NCBI GenBank assembly: GCA_963970005.1
Contig: CAXAMN010021929.1
Coordinates: forward strand, 848,424-912,423
Direction: 5' to 3'
Origin: Durusdinium trenchii
Lineage: Eukaryota > Sar > Dinophyceae > Suessiales > Symbiodiniaceae
DNA length: 64,000 nucleotides
The position numbers were made by a program, and so were the translations under genes. Position 1 is the first letter of the stretch. Each line of letters begins with the position of its first letter. Under the pieces are notes generated by a model, which did not search any database, was not told where the DNA came from, and saw only the letters and a list, made by a program, of their open reading frames with translations. Positions 52,651 through 63,393 of this stretch are shown here, piece after piece.

Positions 52651-53713
52651 GAGATATTAGCTGGAAGGCGCTTCTCCTCCGAGAAAAAGGATCTAAACAG
52701 GAAGCGGAGCAAGCGGATCGTTACCCGCAAGCGGAACTCCGATTGTATGTATCTTTCGGGAGAGGCCACCAGAACTGCGCAGACTGCGAGCATGCAAAGT
52801 GCATTTTTTTTTTCAGCCACGATGGCGGTCCACCTCTTACAGAGATAGGGCGGGCAAAAAACGTGGTTCGACCCACCTGAGTCAGCTTTAGAAGCGATAT
52901 CTTTTTGAAACATCCCCCATCCTCGCCCCATCCGGGGTCTTAGGGTCCAAAATTCCAAAAACTTTTTACACTTCCTTAAATAGTCATGGATCATGGAAGT
53001 GGAAAACCACCTGTTTGGGATGAGGAAAATGGTCAGTACTCTAAGACCTCCTTTTGCTGTGGCTGCTTAATGGTTTCGATCCATTCTTTCCTCCCAGGGC
53101 GGCTGGCGCGGAGCAGAGCCCCTCAAACCGAGTAGGATGAGTGATCCCCTACTGGCCCTAGTAGCTTCGAAAATGGATGGACGATGGTTTCATCCCCCCT
53201 AAATAGTCCCATCGTTGCACGCAAGTCTGAGACAACCAGGAACCAAGGACCACACTCCCAAAAACTAACATGGACCCGGGTCGAATGGCACCCTCAAAGA
53301 CTGTTTTCCTCTACAAACCAGTGGTTGGATAAGGGTCTATGTGAGTTTTCAGTGGGGTACCAATCAGGTCGACCTCAGACGGAAGCACTTCTTCAGACGT
53401 AACACCTCCGTGGCACGTCCGAAACGGGTCTAGCAAGCCCATCCTCCGCCGGTTGATATGGAAAGCAAAGGAACGACCCATGCCGATCCCGCCTAAGAAT
53501 GGCGGGATCACAGATTCCACCATGAATTCCTGGCGGGCTCCCACAGGCAGCGTGGTTGGATCAGGGTTTGAAAGGACCGGGATAGTGGAATGCAAGCACC
53601 AAACGACCCCGAGGGGTTGGCCATCCCAGCCGCAACAAGATCCGCAACCAACCAAGTTTATTACTATAGTAGCTATTAGGTTGGAGGCCATGGCTACTAG
53701 TCACAAGCGCTAG

Positions 53714-53817
53714 GGATCCAGTCGTACCGAACCTCAGAAGCTTATTGGAGACACTGTTATGTAGCTTCGTTCGGGTCCAAGTATATACTGTACCTTCGGT
53801 TCGGTACGACTGGATCC
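53714..53817. mobile_element. Foldback with perfect 20-base arms (family F)
   Basis: GGATCCAGTCGTACCGAACC and its exact complement at the right end, 104 bases apart at the outer ends. GTCACAAG occurs just left (53699) and just right (53818). Confidence 0.75.
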
Positions 53818-54069
53818 GTCACAAGAAGAACCATGCTTAATCGACCCCAAGGATCCGAGACGAAGCCCGAGGGCGACTCGAAATCTGCAGTAGGTGGAGT
53901 GGGCCCCAAACACAACACACCGTTTCATGCATCTTCAGATGTTCAAACACAGCACAGAGGCACAGAGCGAACTATGGAAAAAAAAGATGAAAACGTCGAA
54001 TGCTTCGGTTTTCTCGCAGCCACCTGCGGCACCAAAGCATGTGTTTTTCGCCCATGCGCATCCCCTCGC

Positions 54070-54185
54070 CTTCATCTCTCCAACATAGCTCTTGGCCGAG
54101 TAGCCCTTGATGCGGATCTTCTTCACCTCTTCTTTCGTGCGCGGGTCATTGGGGTTCCACAGGGTGGGTACGTCGCGGAAACATC
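54070..54185 (-). CDS. Unknown membrane protein, exon B
   Basis: Encodes CFRDVPTLWNPNDPRTKEEV then KKIRIKGYSAKSYVGEMK, a soluble, strongly protein-like sequence. Acceptor TTTCAG before GA completes the split codon of exon A. Ends after ATGAAG before GCGAGG, a GC donor. The product would be a Trp-rich membrane region followed by a basic cytosolic or lumenal loop. Not recognised. Confidence 0.55.
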
Positions 54186-54405
54186 CTGAAATCTTCCGTT
54201 GGAAAATCCAAGTTCACCTTCTTCAACCGTGTTCGACGAGCAAAGCCACCCTGAAAAAAATGGAGCTTGTCCACTGCCAGTGAGTGACATACAAAATTTC
54301 TCTAGCCCTAATTCGGCAAGATTCGATATCTTCGATCACCCCAAATCTCTCCACCATCAAAGCCCACCTTGATCAGCCTTCAGCTTCCATGTGAATTCGG
54401 GCCAC

Positions 54406-54539
54406 CATCCAACCCCAACCACGAGCCCACCACCCCGACCACCCAAGTGTCGAAAAACCACCAACTGACCCACCCCGCCGTGGCCGGCGGCACGAAGGGC
54501 TCGACTAGGCGCCAGAAGATGGCGAAGACGGCAGGGCAC
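54406..54539 (-). CDS. Unknown membrane protein, exon A
   Basis: Reads CPAVFAIFWRLVEPFV then PPATAGWVSWWFFDTW and VVGVVGSWLGLDG: two aromatic-rich hydrophobic stretches consistent with membrane segments. Acceptor GTCAG before GTGC; donor GTGGCC after GATG. Phase agrees with exon B at 54185. Not assigned to a family. Confidence 0.5.
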
Positions 54540-57398
54540 CTGACTGATAGATCTTGGGTTTGGGGGAGGATATATAACACGCGTCTTTTCATTGGATCAT
54601 CTTTTATGGACTGCTATATTAAACTGGTTTCCTGGGACAGACCCTAAATGCATCCACGAAAAAAAGCTCGAGCTGAACGGCGATGACGTTGGATGGTTTG
54701 GACAGACCCCAGCCAAAGCGTCTAGCGTCTCCGAAAAGCCAAGCTGGAAGCGGAAAATCCTTGTCGTGACATTTCCCTCACCCCTGCCAAATCCCTTCCA
54801 TAGACCCTGTTCAGCAGCTAGTGTTGTGGTGTGGATGGGGGGTTGGGTTGCGAAATATGCATGGAATGTGGTTTACTGACTGCTGGAAAAGGTTCACAAT
54901 GGCTGCCACCGGCCGGCTCCAAACACGCACTTGTCCGATAGTCTATCTTGTGTAGTGCATCCATCCTTTCTTCAACACCTACAGGTTCTGAAACGTGGCT
55001 GCTATTTGTAACAACCTTGCACGGTCACAGGTTGGTGCGACAGTCAATCGGGGCCAAACTCATCGGTCAAAACCTCTATATTAGATATTCTATGTTCACA
55101 TATGTTCCCAGTATTGAGTCTATGAAGTGTCCCTCACGTTGACGGTGAATTGACCCATCAACTGCCGTAGCAGTTGATACCATTGATGCCCTCCACAACT
55201 CCAACTTCTTACAGTGTTTTCAGAGGTTCGATGGCACTGGCACCCCAAAATGTCTTTAAGAATGTGGCATCCATTTTTCGACCACCCAACTTGGGGTAAC
55301 TTGTGCCAGCTAGTCAAGTCCAACCACTGTAGAAACTTTTTGGAAAACCATCATTAAGAAAACAAAACAACAATAACAATAGTAGTAGTCATAGTAACAA
55401 TAAATAAATAGAAAATGATAAACATACTTAAAAAGAAAAAAAAACACATCGTCCAATCCCAACAGCTGCAGAGATTCAGCGATACGATCCTCGAAAAGGA
55501 CATCGGCTCTGTAGACTCGAAACAAACATCCACGTAGATATCATACCTCTGGGGCACCTAAGATATCATACCTCTGACACAAAAACGAAACGTAATCAAT
55601 TCAAAAAAGGCAGGCCACAGCGGCCACACGGACTCTACCCAACTAAAGCACTGCCCAACCAGCCCGGCTCTGCCTCAGGATGAAGGCCACTCGCACCCGT
55701 TCCGGGTAGACCTGGGACCGCACCGGAACCGGCTGGCCACCGCAGGATTGGAGGGACAATCATAGAGAATATACCTGGACTATTAGACTATCTCATGGGT
55801 GTCCAATGGAGATCCCCAAAGAAATATCGTTTCCAACCCAAGATCGGAATCGTGCTAAGTGACAGTCTAAGACCGAAGTGACAGATGTGATAGATCGGAA
55901 TCCTTGTCAAGACCTGAAGCAAAACACGGTTTGAGCGCTGGTGATGAACACACATCTTTGATTTAATCACCAGGGCAGTGGCAACAATCACCGCTGCAGG
56001 AAGAGGACATCAATGCATGCGACCATTAGTATAGGGCTGTGGTGTTGGGGAGGCAAGGCTTTGTGTTTTCTTGTTTGGGTTTTGCCGGATAAGTTCCTGC
56101 TTCCCTCGGCATCTTCCCACAGCACAACACAACAAAACCCGAACAAACAAAGGGAACAGCCTGGATTTGCACTGAACCCACAGCCTGGGGATGCCCACAT
56201 GGTGTTCACTTGCCGCCTGAATGGGATTTCACCGTCCCATGGCCCCATGCGCCTTGTCCAGGATGGGAATCATCATCTTGTAAGGCCTGGGTAGAATCGA
56301 CTCGACCAGTCGCATTCCAGCCGACGAGTCGACCACTGTATTGCCCATGTGGATCCCCAAATCAAAACCCTCCAAAAAAGGAGTGAAGCATCCACAAAAT
56401 CCGGCCCATCTGGATCGGATGGCCTAAAAACATCGAAACACAAAAAAAAAACACGTTCTCATCGCTGTTTGATGGGTCTGATCGAAACGGTCGAATGCAG
56501 AGATGCTCTGGGACTCCGTCGACGTCGACCCTCGTCGCATCGACCGTGGGTCTTCCGTCGCATCGACCGACACCGCTGCGGTGCCTGAGTGACCTCTGCC
56601 TGCGGTCGTGACCTGTGTCATGCCAGAAGAAAGAAGAAAGACTCCATCATGGACTCCATGGTGCAGGTTGAAATTCACACCTAGGGCAGTCTTGCTTTGG
56701 CCAGCATTCGCCATGGATGTTCATGCAATCAATCACTGCCAGCCCATGGTTTCACCACTCTGTTGCGTGTCCATAGCATTCGCCAAAGTTGGAAATGATC
56801 GCCGTGCTGCCTCCCAAAGAATATGATAAGATTGCATTTTCGCATCACAACAATTTGCAATCAATACCGAACAAGGAAACAGAATCGCCGTTTCAAGAAA
56901 CCTGCACACCACGGTCGCAATAGAGACTGCCCAGCAATAACCCAACTATACAGCAACAAAACGCCGCCATGAATGCACTGAAAAGAACTCTCTGCAACCC
57001 ACGACTTACCTTTTTTTTCCACTAGATCACGACGGGGTTTTCCGTGAGTCAGAGGTGAACCCTCTAAACCAAGACTTCAATCGCAGAACAAATAAACCAG
57101 TCCCGACTCTGCACAAATGGTTGTTCATGTTTACCAAGGTTTTGAATCAGTTCATATAGTATAGATCTAATAATTATGTAGTAGTATATGTCTATACACT
57201 GCTTTTTTCAGGAAGAAGGGCAACAAAATTCAATCATATCTCACCTTCTCCAGGTTTGGCGCCTTCTCCAGGGTATCACTTTCGGTCAATTACCCAAAGC
57301 GTTGCCTCCGCCCTGGGCGACCGCGCTCCCAAGCCTTATACCCACGCCGCAAATAGCCATCCACCAGGCCGTAGTCGCCTACGCTTCTCAGGGAAGAC
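54540..57398. other. No secure gene
   Basis: Upstream exons of the membrane protein should be here. Frames are short; I see nothing I can support. Confidence 0.35.
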
Positions 57399-57770
57399 TC
57401 AGTCCCCTGTAAAGACAAACGAAGGGGTGCTGTGGAGAATCTCAAGTAGCAACAGGGATGAACAGAGCTTCGATATGAGGTTCGTTCTTGGGTCCCGTTC
57501 GCTGTCCAACTCGACTCCTTTCCTCTCAGCAAATGGAAGCTGTTGTGGGTTTAGTTTGAAAACTCTTGCGCCTCCCCACATGTGAGCCGAAAAGCAACCA
57601 GAAGTCCTCCCAAACAAACCATACACTGAGAGAACCACGCACCAGGCCAAAAAGGCGAAAAACATCAAAAGCAGGGACCAATGCGGTTTCCAACCCGCGG
57701 AATTCTTGCGTCGTTCCATACCGGAAACAGACGAAAACTCACGCGTCCGAAAACCGAAACCGCTTTCCAA
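57399..57770 (-). CDS. Possible exon with one membrane segment
   Basis: A 123-codon open frame holding a clear hydrophobic run (SLLLMFFAFLAWCVVLSVYG) about 35 residues from its first Met. It could be a single-pass membrane protein or a chance frame. No homology recognised. Confidence 0.2.
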   Translation of the reverse strand: MESGFGFRTREFSSVSGMERRKNSAGWKPHWSLLLMFFAFLAWCVVLSVYGLFGRTSGCFSAHMWGGARVFKLNPQQLPFAERKGVELDSERDPRTNLISKLCSSLLLLEILHSTPSFVFTGD

Positions 57771-58160
57771 AGCGGTTTCAACCCGCGCCTTGGTCGTAGA
57801 CGTCCACGAAATTCGTGATCAACTTCCCACTCTTCAGCATTCGCTCCTGCGCCGCCTCAAAGCCTCAGTCCAACGTGGCACCGGTGCCCGGCACGGTGCC
57901 CGGTGGGCTGGGCCCGGACCTCCTGCAGGAGTCCGTTCGGTCGGTTGTTTTCGGTGGTCAAGCGGTTGGTACTCCGGTGCCATGATCCACAATACCCCGG
58001 TGCCAGGTGGGCGAGAGCATGGGACCATGGGATCGACATAGAGGGTCCATCGTGGGAGCTGAGTTGACTACTACTCGAAGGTTCGGATGACGCACCAGCC
58101 CACTAAATAATTCTTCCGGCATCCAAAGCAAATCCGAATGGGTCTTGCACACCCTGACTA

Positions 58161-58237
58161 GTGCTTAGCAGGGAATACGGGAATGAGCTCCCAATAGAGA
58201 TTCCTTTGGATCCATTCCCTCATTCCCTACTAAGCAC
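58161..58237. mobile_element. Foldback, 77 bases (family G)
   Basis: GTGCTTAGCAGGGAAT and ATTCCCTACTAAGCAC are complementary with one mismatch; GGGAATGAG/CATTCCC extends the pairing. Confidence 0.65.
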
Positions 58238-58484
58238 AAGGCAGCAACATTGAATGCCCAGCGGCAGTCTTCCAAGATCATCAAGTGGTAGAGCAGGAAG
58301 GCCTGGAAGCCACGCAAATCGCAGACTACTCAAACAGGGCACATGACACAAAACGCACTCACGGAAACGACTGCACCTCGTTTCCCACATGGCATTTTGC
58401 CCTGCACACGCCTTACACAACGCAAAATGCTCAAATGAGCAGGGATTTTTTTTAAAGATGTGGTGGTGTTATCATCCTTGGGTG

Positions 58485-59378
58485 CCTACGTAGAACCCTA
58501 CGGTTTGGCTACGTTTCCACAGTGAAAGCCTACGGCAGACATGGTTTATTCCACATCGCCTACGGGAAATCAACGAACGTGAGGTTTTGGAGCATTACTG
58601 TTCCAATTTGCCTACGGTACCATGCAGTTCTTGCGAGTGGAAACGTTTACGCAGCAGCTGACCCTTTATCTTTCAGATGATGAGCTTGGCACTCTACGAT
58701 GGGCAAGTTGGTTTCATTGGCTATGTGCTCCACAACGGAAGACAAGCAAGCAACGACTTCACGCTCATCATGAGTTTTGGACATTACTTCGGGGGCGAGG
58801 GACGATACCACGCGGGACGTGCACTGACGCGTATAGTCTCCCCATGTCTTCGACATTGGGAATACTTCTCAGAACAGCAGGTTTTAACATCTATTTGAGA
58901 GTACTATTATAGGCAAGCGGACATGGGGGAAAAAAAATCATTTTCGCCTACGGTGCCTGTACGGAGAACCTACGGTGAGCCTACGGAAAATGTCCCCAGG
59001 AAAACAACACAAAAGAGTTGTTTGGGACATTGTTGGGAGTTCTCACCTCTTACACAGAAACAGTGGCCTTTCTAACCTCCCGGGTAGTCTTGGTAGTGTG
59101 GTTGCATTGCAATGTCTTGCGTGTTTCTCTGGTGGTCATTCTAGGTGCCCTTGCAAACTGCCCTGGTTCATGTCTCAGACTATGAGATGAAAGACATCTG
59201 CTACAAGAAACTGAAACAAAAAAACACTGTCAATTCTAATTTGAATCAGAAACACAAGCTGGGTGACTTCAAGACATGCAATTTCAGTCGATTTCGGTCG
59301 CCTACGGCAAACGCCTACGACACACATTGGACCATACAATGCCTACGACCGCCTACGTCCCCAAGCAGGTTGCCTACG
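58485..59378 (+). repeat. Clustered GCCTACGG motif, 13 CCTACG sites
   Basis: Exact CCTACG starts at 58485, 58497, 58529, 58559, 58611, 58947, 58969, 58980, 59301, 59314, 59342, 59352 and 59373; most extend to GCCTACGG. All are on the plus strand, in three clumps with irregular spacing, so this is not a simple tandem array. Confidence 0.8.
58647..58856 (-). CDS. Short ORF between GCCTACGG clusters
   Basis: Sixty-nine-residue frame MSKTWGDYTRQCTSRVVSSL, then VMSKTHDEREVVACLSSVVE and HIANETNLPIVECQA, ending in a stop. Composition is protein-like with three Cys. It sits exactly in the gap between two clusters of the GCCTACGG repeat. It could be a small protein or a terminal exon; no family recognised. 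Confidence 0.3.
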   Translation of the reverse strand: MSKTWGDYTRQCTSRVVSSLAPEVMSKTHDEREVVACLSSVVEHIANETNLPIVECQAHHLKDKGSAAA

Positions 59379-60976
59379 CCAGCCTTTTGAAGGTTACATC
59401 TTGTATAAACCCTTTCATGTCAAAAAAAATCTCCGCTCAAATGCTCCAGCATCGGACAATGAGGAGTCAACCCACGACTTTCGCAGCAAGAAAGCTGTGT
59501 GGCAAAGTGTCACTTCTTCGTGGGGAACTTCCGGGCTCGCCGCGGCCGCGCCCGCGCGCGCGCCCGCTTCGCCCGCCTCATCGCCCGCCTCACGCGCCAA
59601 GCCACCAGCGTCACACTGCGAGAGCCGGTGCAGATGGATGGGCAGGCCTCGGCGTCGGAGGTCTGACGTCCGGAGCAGACGTCCTGTGGGTCGGCCTTGG
59701 GGGGGGTCGGAAAGGCCCTGAGCTCGCTCGGCGTGAGAAAAGGGGACGATCGACCCACTCAGGTGACCAAAGAAGTAGAGGGGCCTCTTCTACCTGTTGC
59801 CCGTTGAGGGCGACAAAAGCTGAGAGAACAAGTCGATGCCTTCAACTGAGAGTGGTTAAAGAAAAAACACTTGGTGAATGTGTCCACGTTACTGGTGAAC
59901 GCAGGGGAAACAAACCTCCATTGCTTGTCCATGCTGAAGACTTAATTGTTTCACTTAGAACTGTAGGACGATCAAGTTGTCGAAGCCCAACATAGAATGT
60001 GTTCGCAGTGGATTTTTGAATCTGTTGGATGCCAGTTGTATCACGCAGATCCTCGACTGGCAATGGTATTTACCATGACCCCGCCAGTCGGTCGCAGGCT
60101 CTAGTAGTTTCCGTCGCTCTGCATATCATTCCTGTGGCATGTTACTCTATTGCAAAAACAAGTTTGACGGGGAGGAGCAGGCAGTTGCATGCCTGAGAAT
60201 GCAAAGGGCCAACATCATCTGCATGCATCTACCCTCATCAGTTGCAAGCAACAGCCCTGGTTCAGCAAAGGGCTTGCGTTTCTGCCCGGGGGGGTGTTCC
60301 CCTTTTCCCTGGGATTGACCAATTCGAGAATGTCTTCGTTCAATCTCTGGGTATGGGGCCATCATGATCCAAGCCGATCTGCTTGATGTAGCCATACTTC
60401 CTGGCCGATGGCATGGGGGGCTGCTGCGACACAGGTCATGGGGGAAAGCTGCGACGGTCATGTTGTGAAAGACTCATGAAATAGGTTCCGACCCAAACAT
60501 CACTGAGTGACTAAGTAAAAGGAACATTGCCTTAACTTAAGATCTATTCTATGATAAAATCTATGATCCCTGACAACAGCTGGTGCTCCATCCTGGAAGT
60601 GCGTGACTAAAACGACCGCCGATAGAAATGCCTCCAACCCCCCCGAAACAGCTGCAGCGAAATTCGTCCATCCAGAGGTGAGTTCAACGACCGACCAAGC
60701 CACCAGGTCGAAGGATGTGAGCGGCCAAAGACCTTGGCCTTGACACCTGGATCTGATGGGGTCATTCTTTCTTGCGGGTTTCGAACGCCGGGAACAAATA
60801 AATAACATATTAACATATATATTCTCCAAGAGGCGCTACCGTACCCCCCGGCGCTGCGCTACCCGTCGCTCGTCCTCCAAAGCTGCACCCGGCGCGATTG
60901 CTGGGCTTGCCATTCCGCGCGCCAGGCCTGAAGCGGGAAGGGGGAAGGGAAACTTCGAAGAAGAGGCGGTTCGAAA

Positions 60977-61351
60977 TCACAGTGATAGGACGTCGACAAT
61001 GTCGACACCCGTCACTGTGATGCTGGTGATTCTTCTTCGGACCTGCACCAAGACCAGAGGAATCGCCAAGGCTTCCCGGAAACAGCACTGGTGAACCAGA
61101 AAGGCCTGACGTCTACCAGAGTCTACCACCTCGGGATGCGCTTGGCGCGCATACCTCGGATGTGTGAAAAAAAGAAGGCCTGGAACCCGATTGGACACAG
61201 ATTCCTCCAGAGGTTTCTTTCTGATGTTCTGATCCTCCATGTGGAACACCACAAGTCGCTCGCCCAGGTCAAAAGGCTGCGGAACGACTCCCAGAGGCGG
61301 AACGACTCCTCTCTCCCGCTCCATACCGCGTGGATGGAACTTGGAAGACAT
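60977..61351 (-). CDS. Possible exon, no family
   Basis: A 124-residue open frame with protein-like stretches (VVPPLGVVPQPFDLGERLVV, HMEDQNIRKKPLEESVSNRV, HPEVVDSGRRQAFLVHQCCF) and a stop at 60977. It has the same strand as the other genes. No motif recognised; may be chance. Confidence 0.25.
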   Translation of the reverse strand: MSSKFHPRGMERERGVVPPLGVVPQPFDLGERLVVFHMEDQNIRKKPLEESVSNRVPGLLFFTHPRYARQAHPEVVDSGRRQAFLVHQCCFREALAIPLVLVQVRRRITSITVTGVDIVDVLSL

Positions 61352-61373
61352 CCGAACTGCAAGAATTCACAGC

Positions 61374-61394
61374 CCTTCCCTTCCCTTCCCTTCC
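61374..61394 (+). repeat. CCCTT pentanucleotide repeat
   Basis: Four units of CCCTT. Confidence 0.85.
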
Positions 61395-62186
61395 AGAGTG
61401 CCAACAGGTAGTGCAGCATCATGGATGAAACATACAAATATATAGATCTAATCAGAACCCTTCATTCAGGGGCGTTCAATGTAGATCCACGTTTGTTTCA
61501 GGCTATTCCATTGGACCACCCCTCAACGACGGTGGCTTGTTGACGCCGCGGGGCTTTGCGGGAACCGGAACCCCACCGCGACCAAAAACCGCAGGAGACT
61601 GGAGGGAGCAGTGGCGTTCTTCGGTCTTCGGGTTTTCGCGAACCACCTGGTTCTTCAGTTCGTGACCATCCTTAGAAGAACCGTTCGTTGCTTCGGTGAG
61701 AACTGGCAGTCAGGCCGATCTGATCAGGCAGTCAGGGGACTCCAAAAAGATCATCTTTGAAGAAGTTAACCACATGGAGTGTCCAATACCTTCAGCGTGT
61801 TCAGAATCTTCTCAAGGTTTGTGAACAGTGGATCAGACCGCGTCCGTCACTCCTTCTGAAAAGGGAGCGGCGAAAGCGCGAAAGCGCTATGAACCTACTA
61901 CAGTCTCCACACCAACACTTTCCCACGAGGCCTTCAATATTGATTCTTTGCCAGATTTGGGCCATGTGAATGTGAGGCCCAATAAATAGTTGCTCTCAGC
62001 AGGATCAGTAGGAAAACAAAAAGAAAAAGGCAAAACAAAACAAACAAAAAAAAAACAATATATGCAGTATATATATGTAGCAGCGGTAGCCCCACCCGGG
62101 GCATCGCACCGGCGCCCGTTTTATGCCTGAGCAATCGGGTTCCTGCGGTTCATACGGCCATGTCACGATTCACACTCCTAGGAATC

Positions 62187-62861
62187 TCAAAATTCGCGAA
62201 CGATCTGCGTGCCAGGATAGGTCACACTGCTTGACGAAGGGCCTGGCGTGAAATTCATTGCCTCCATATAGGACTTCAGGTCCTGCACCTTGGCGGAGCT
62301 AATGCCGGAGGTGCGAACCCACTGCAGGTAGCTGCACATGTCCTTCGATTCATGGCTCATCGTCAGCATCTCGTGGTAGCGGAGGTGTTGACTCTTGACC
62401 TTGGGCAAGGTGCAGATGGTGGCTCCCCATTCGGTCAAGGAGCTGATGCCATTTGGCAACACCACGGCCTTCTCTTTGCCACTGGCCTTTCCTGGTGGGA
62501 TCGGCTTCTGGTGTTTCTCGGACATTCCCATCGCATGATGAACTGTCGTTGATGATGGCATGGGTCCGGAAGAGGCATTCACCATCTCGAAGCCATGGTC
62601 GCGAGCTGACTCATTGGAGCACAGGCGGCGTTTTGAACCATCATGCATGCTTCCATACGACGAGGGCTCAAAGGCGGCATCCAGTTCAGCATCAACTTCA
62701 TCTTTAACCTGGGCAAGGACACTGGAAAGCTGGCCGGACTTCATGAGCTCCTTTAGCGAGTCATACGCTTCCTTAGACACTGGAGCGCTCTTGGACATGC
62801 ACATTGGATCAGACTTTTTGCTGACCCACCTTTTAACACACAGGTACGGGCAAAGGTGCAC
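62187..62861 (-). CDS. Unrecognised 224-residue ORF downstream of Copia
   Basis: Long open frame with protein-like composition: SKEAYDSLKELMKSGQLSS, VLAQVKDEVDAELDAAFEPS, then a Ser/Met-rich linker, a GISSLTEWGATICTLPKVKS block, and an end in YPGTQIVREF. A Met at about 62804 (MCMSKSAPVSKEA) is a likelier start than the first Met of the frame. No intron is needed. It lies 0.5 kb downstream of the Copia RNase H on the same strand and could be element-associated or a host gene; I do not recognise a domain. Confidence 0.5.
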   Translation of the reverse strand: MHLCPYLCVKRWVSKKSDPMCMSKSAPVSKEAYDSLKELMKSGQLSSVLAQVKDEVDAELDAAFEPSSYGSMHDGSKRRLCSNESARDHGFEMVNASSGPMPSSTTVHHAMGMSEKHQKPIPPGKASGKEKAVVLPNGISSLTEWGATICTLPKVKSQHLRYHEMLTMSHESKDMCSYLQWVRTSGISSAKVQDLKSYMEAMNFTPGPSSSSVTYPGTQIVREF

Positions 62862-63393
62862 TTACACTCTGAGGATCAGGGTGTTCGAGCGTGCTTCACT
62901 GCTTTTGAGCCACATGACATGTTCATCGCATTCAAAGCTGACAAGCCTTGACTTCCCCTGTGCCACTGCGAACAGTTGCTTTCTTGGATTTGACTTATAC
63001 AAATCACAACCCCTGCGATGCGAACGATCGATGTGTGCTCTCCGAGATCAACCTTGGCCCCCAACTTGACAAACACTATGAATTCATATTATGACGGCAC
63101 TCAGTGATTGTCCTGAGTGTTCCAACTCCCCAACATGCCGTTGCCATCGGGTTCACCCGACAACGCTATGAGCAAGATTTCTATAACCCTGTTCGGCAGC
63201 ATCACATGGCATGCTCACCCCAAACATCAAATAAAATTCATGCAAACTCACCCAAACAAAAATGTGGAAGCGAAGCAGATCCTTGGAGGTCACAATTGTG
63301 GCTCCTGGCGTTCAATCCATTTCTGCTTCTTTCTTTCTTTATGCTCGGCTTCCATACGTTGTTGTCGAATCCTTCGAGTTGTGCGCTCTTCTC

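Larger units (their letters stand above)
50185..53713. other. No secure gene
   Basis: Foldback C copy 3 and the TTTAGGG words are the only features. A minus frame near 52830 to 52660 (CAVLVASPERYIQSEFRLRV) is weakly exon-like. Confidence 0.35.
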
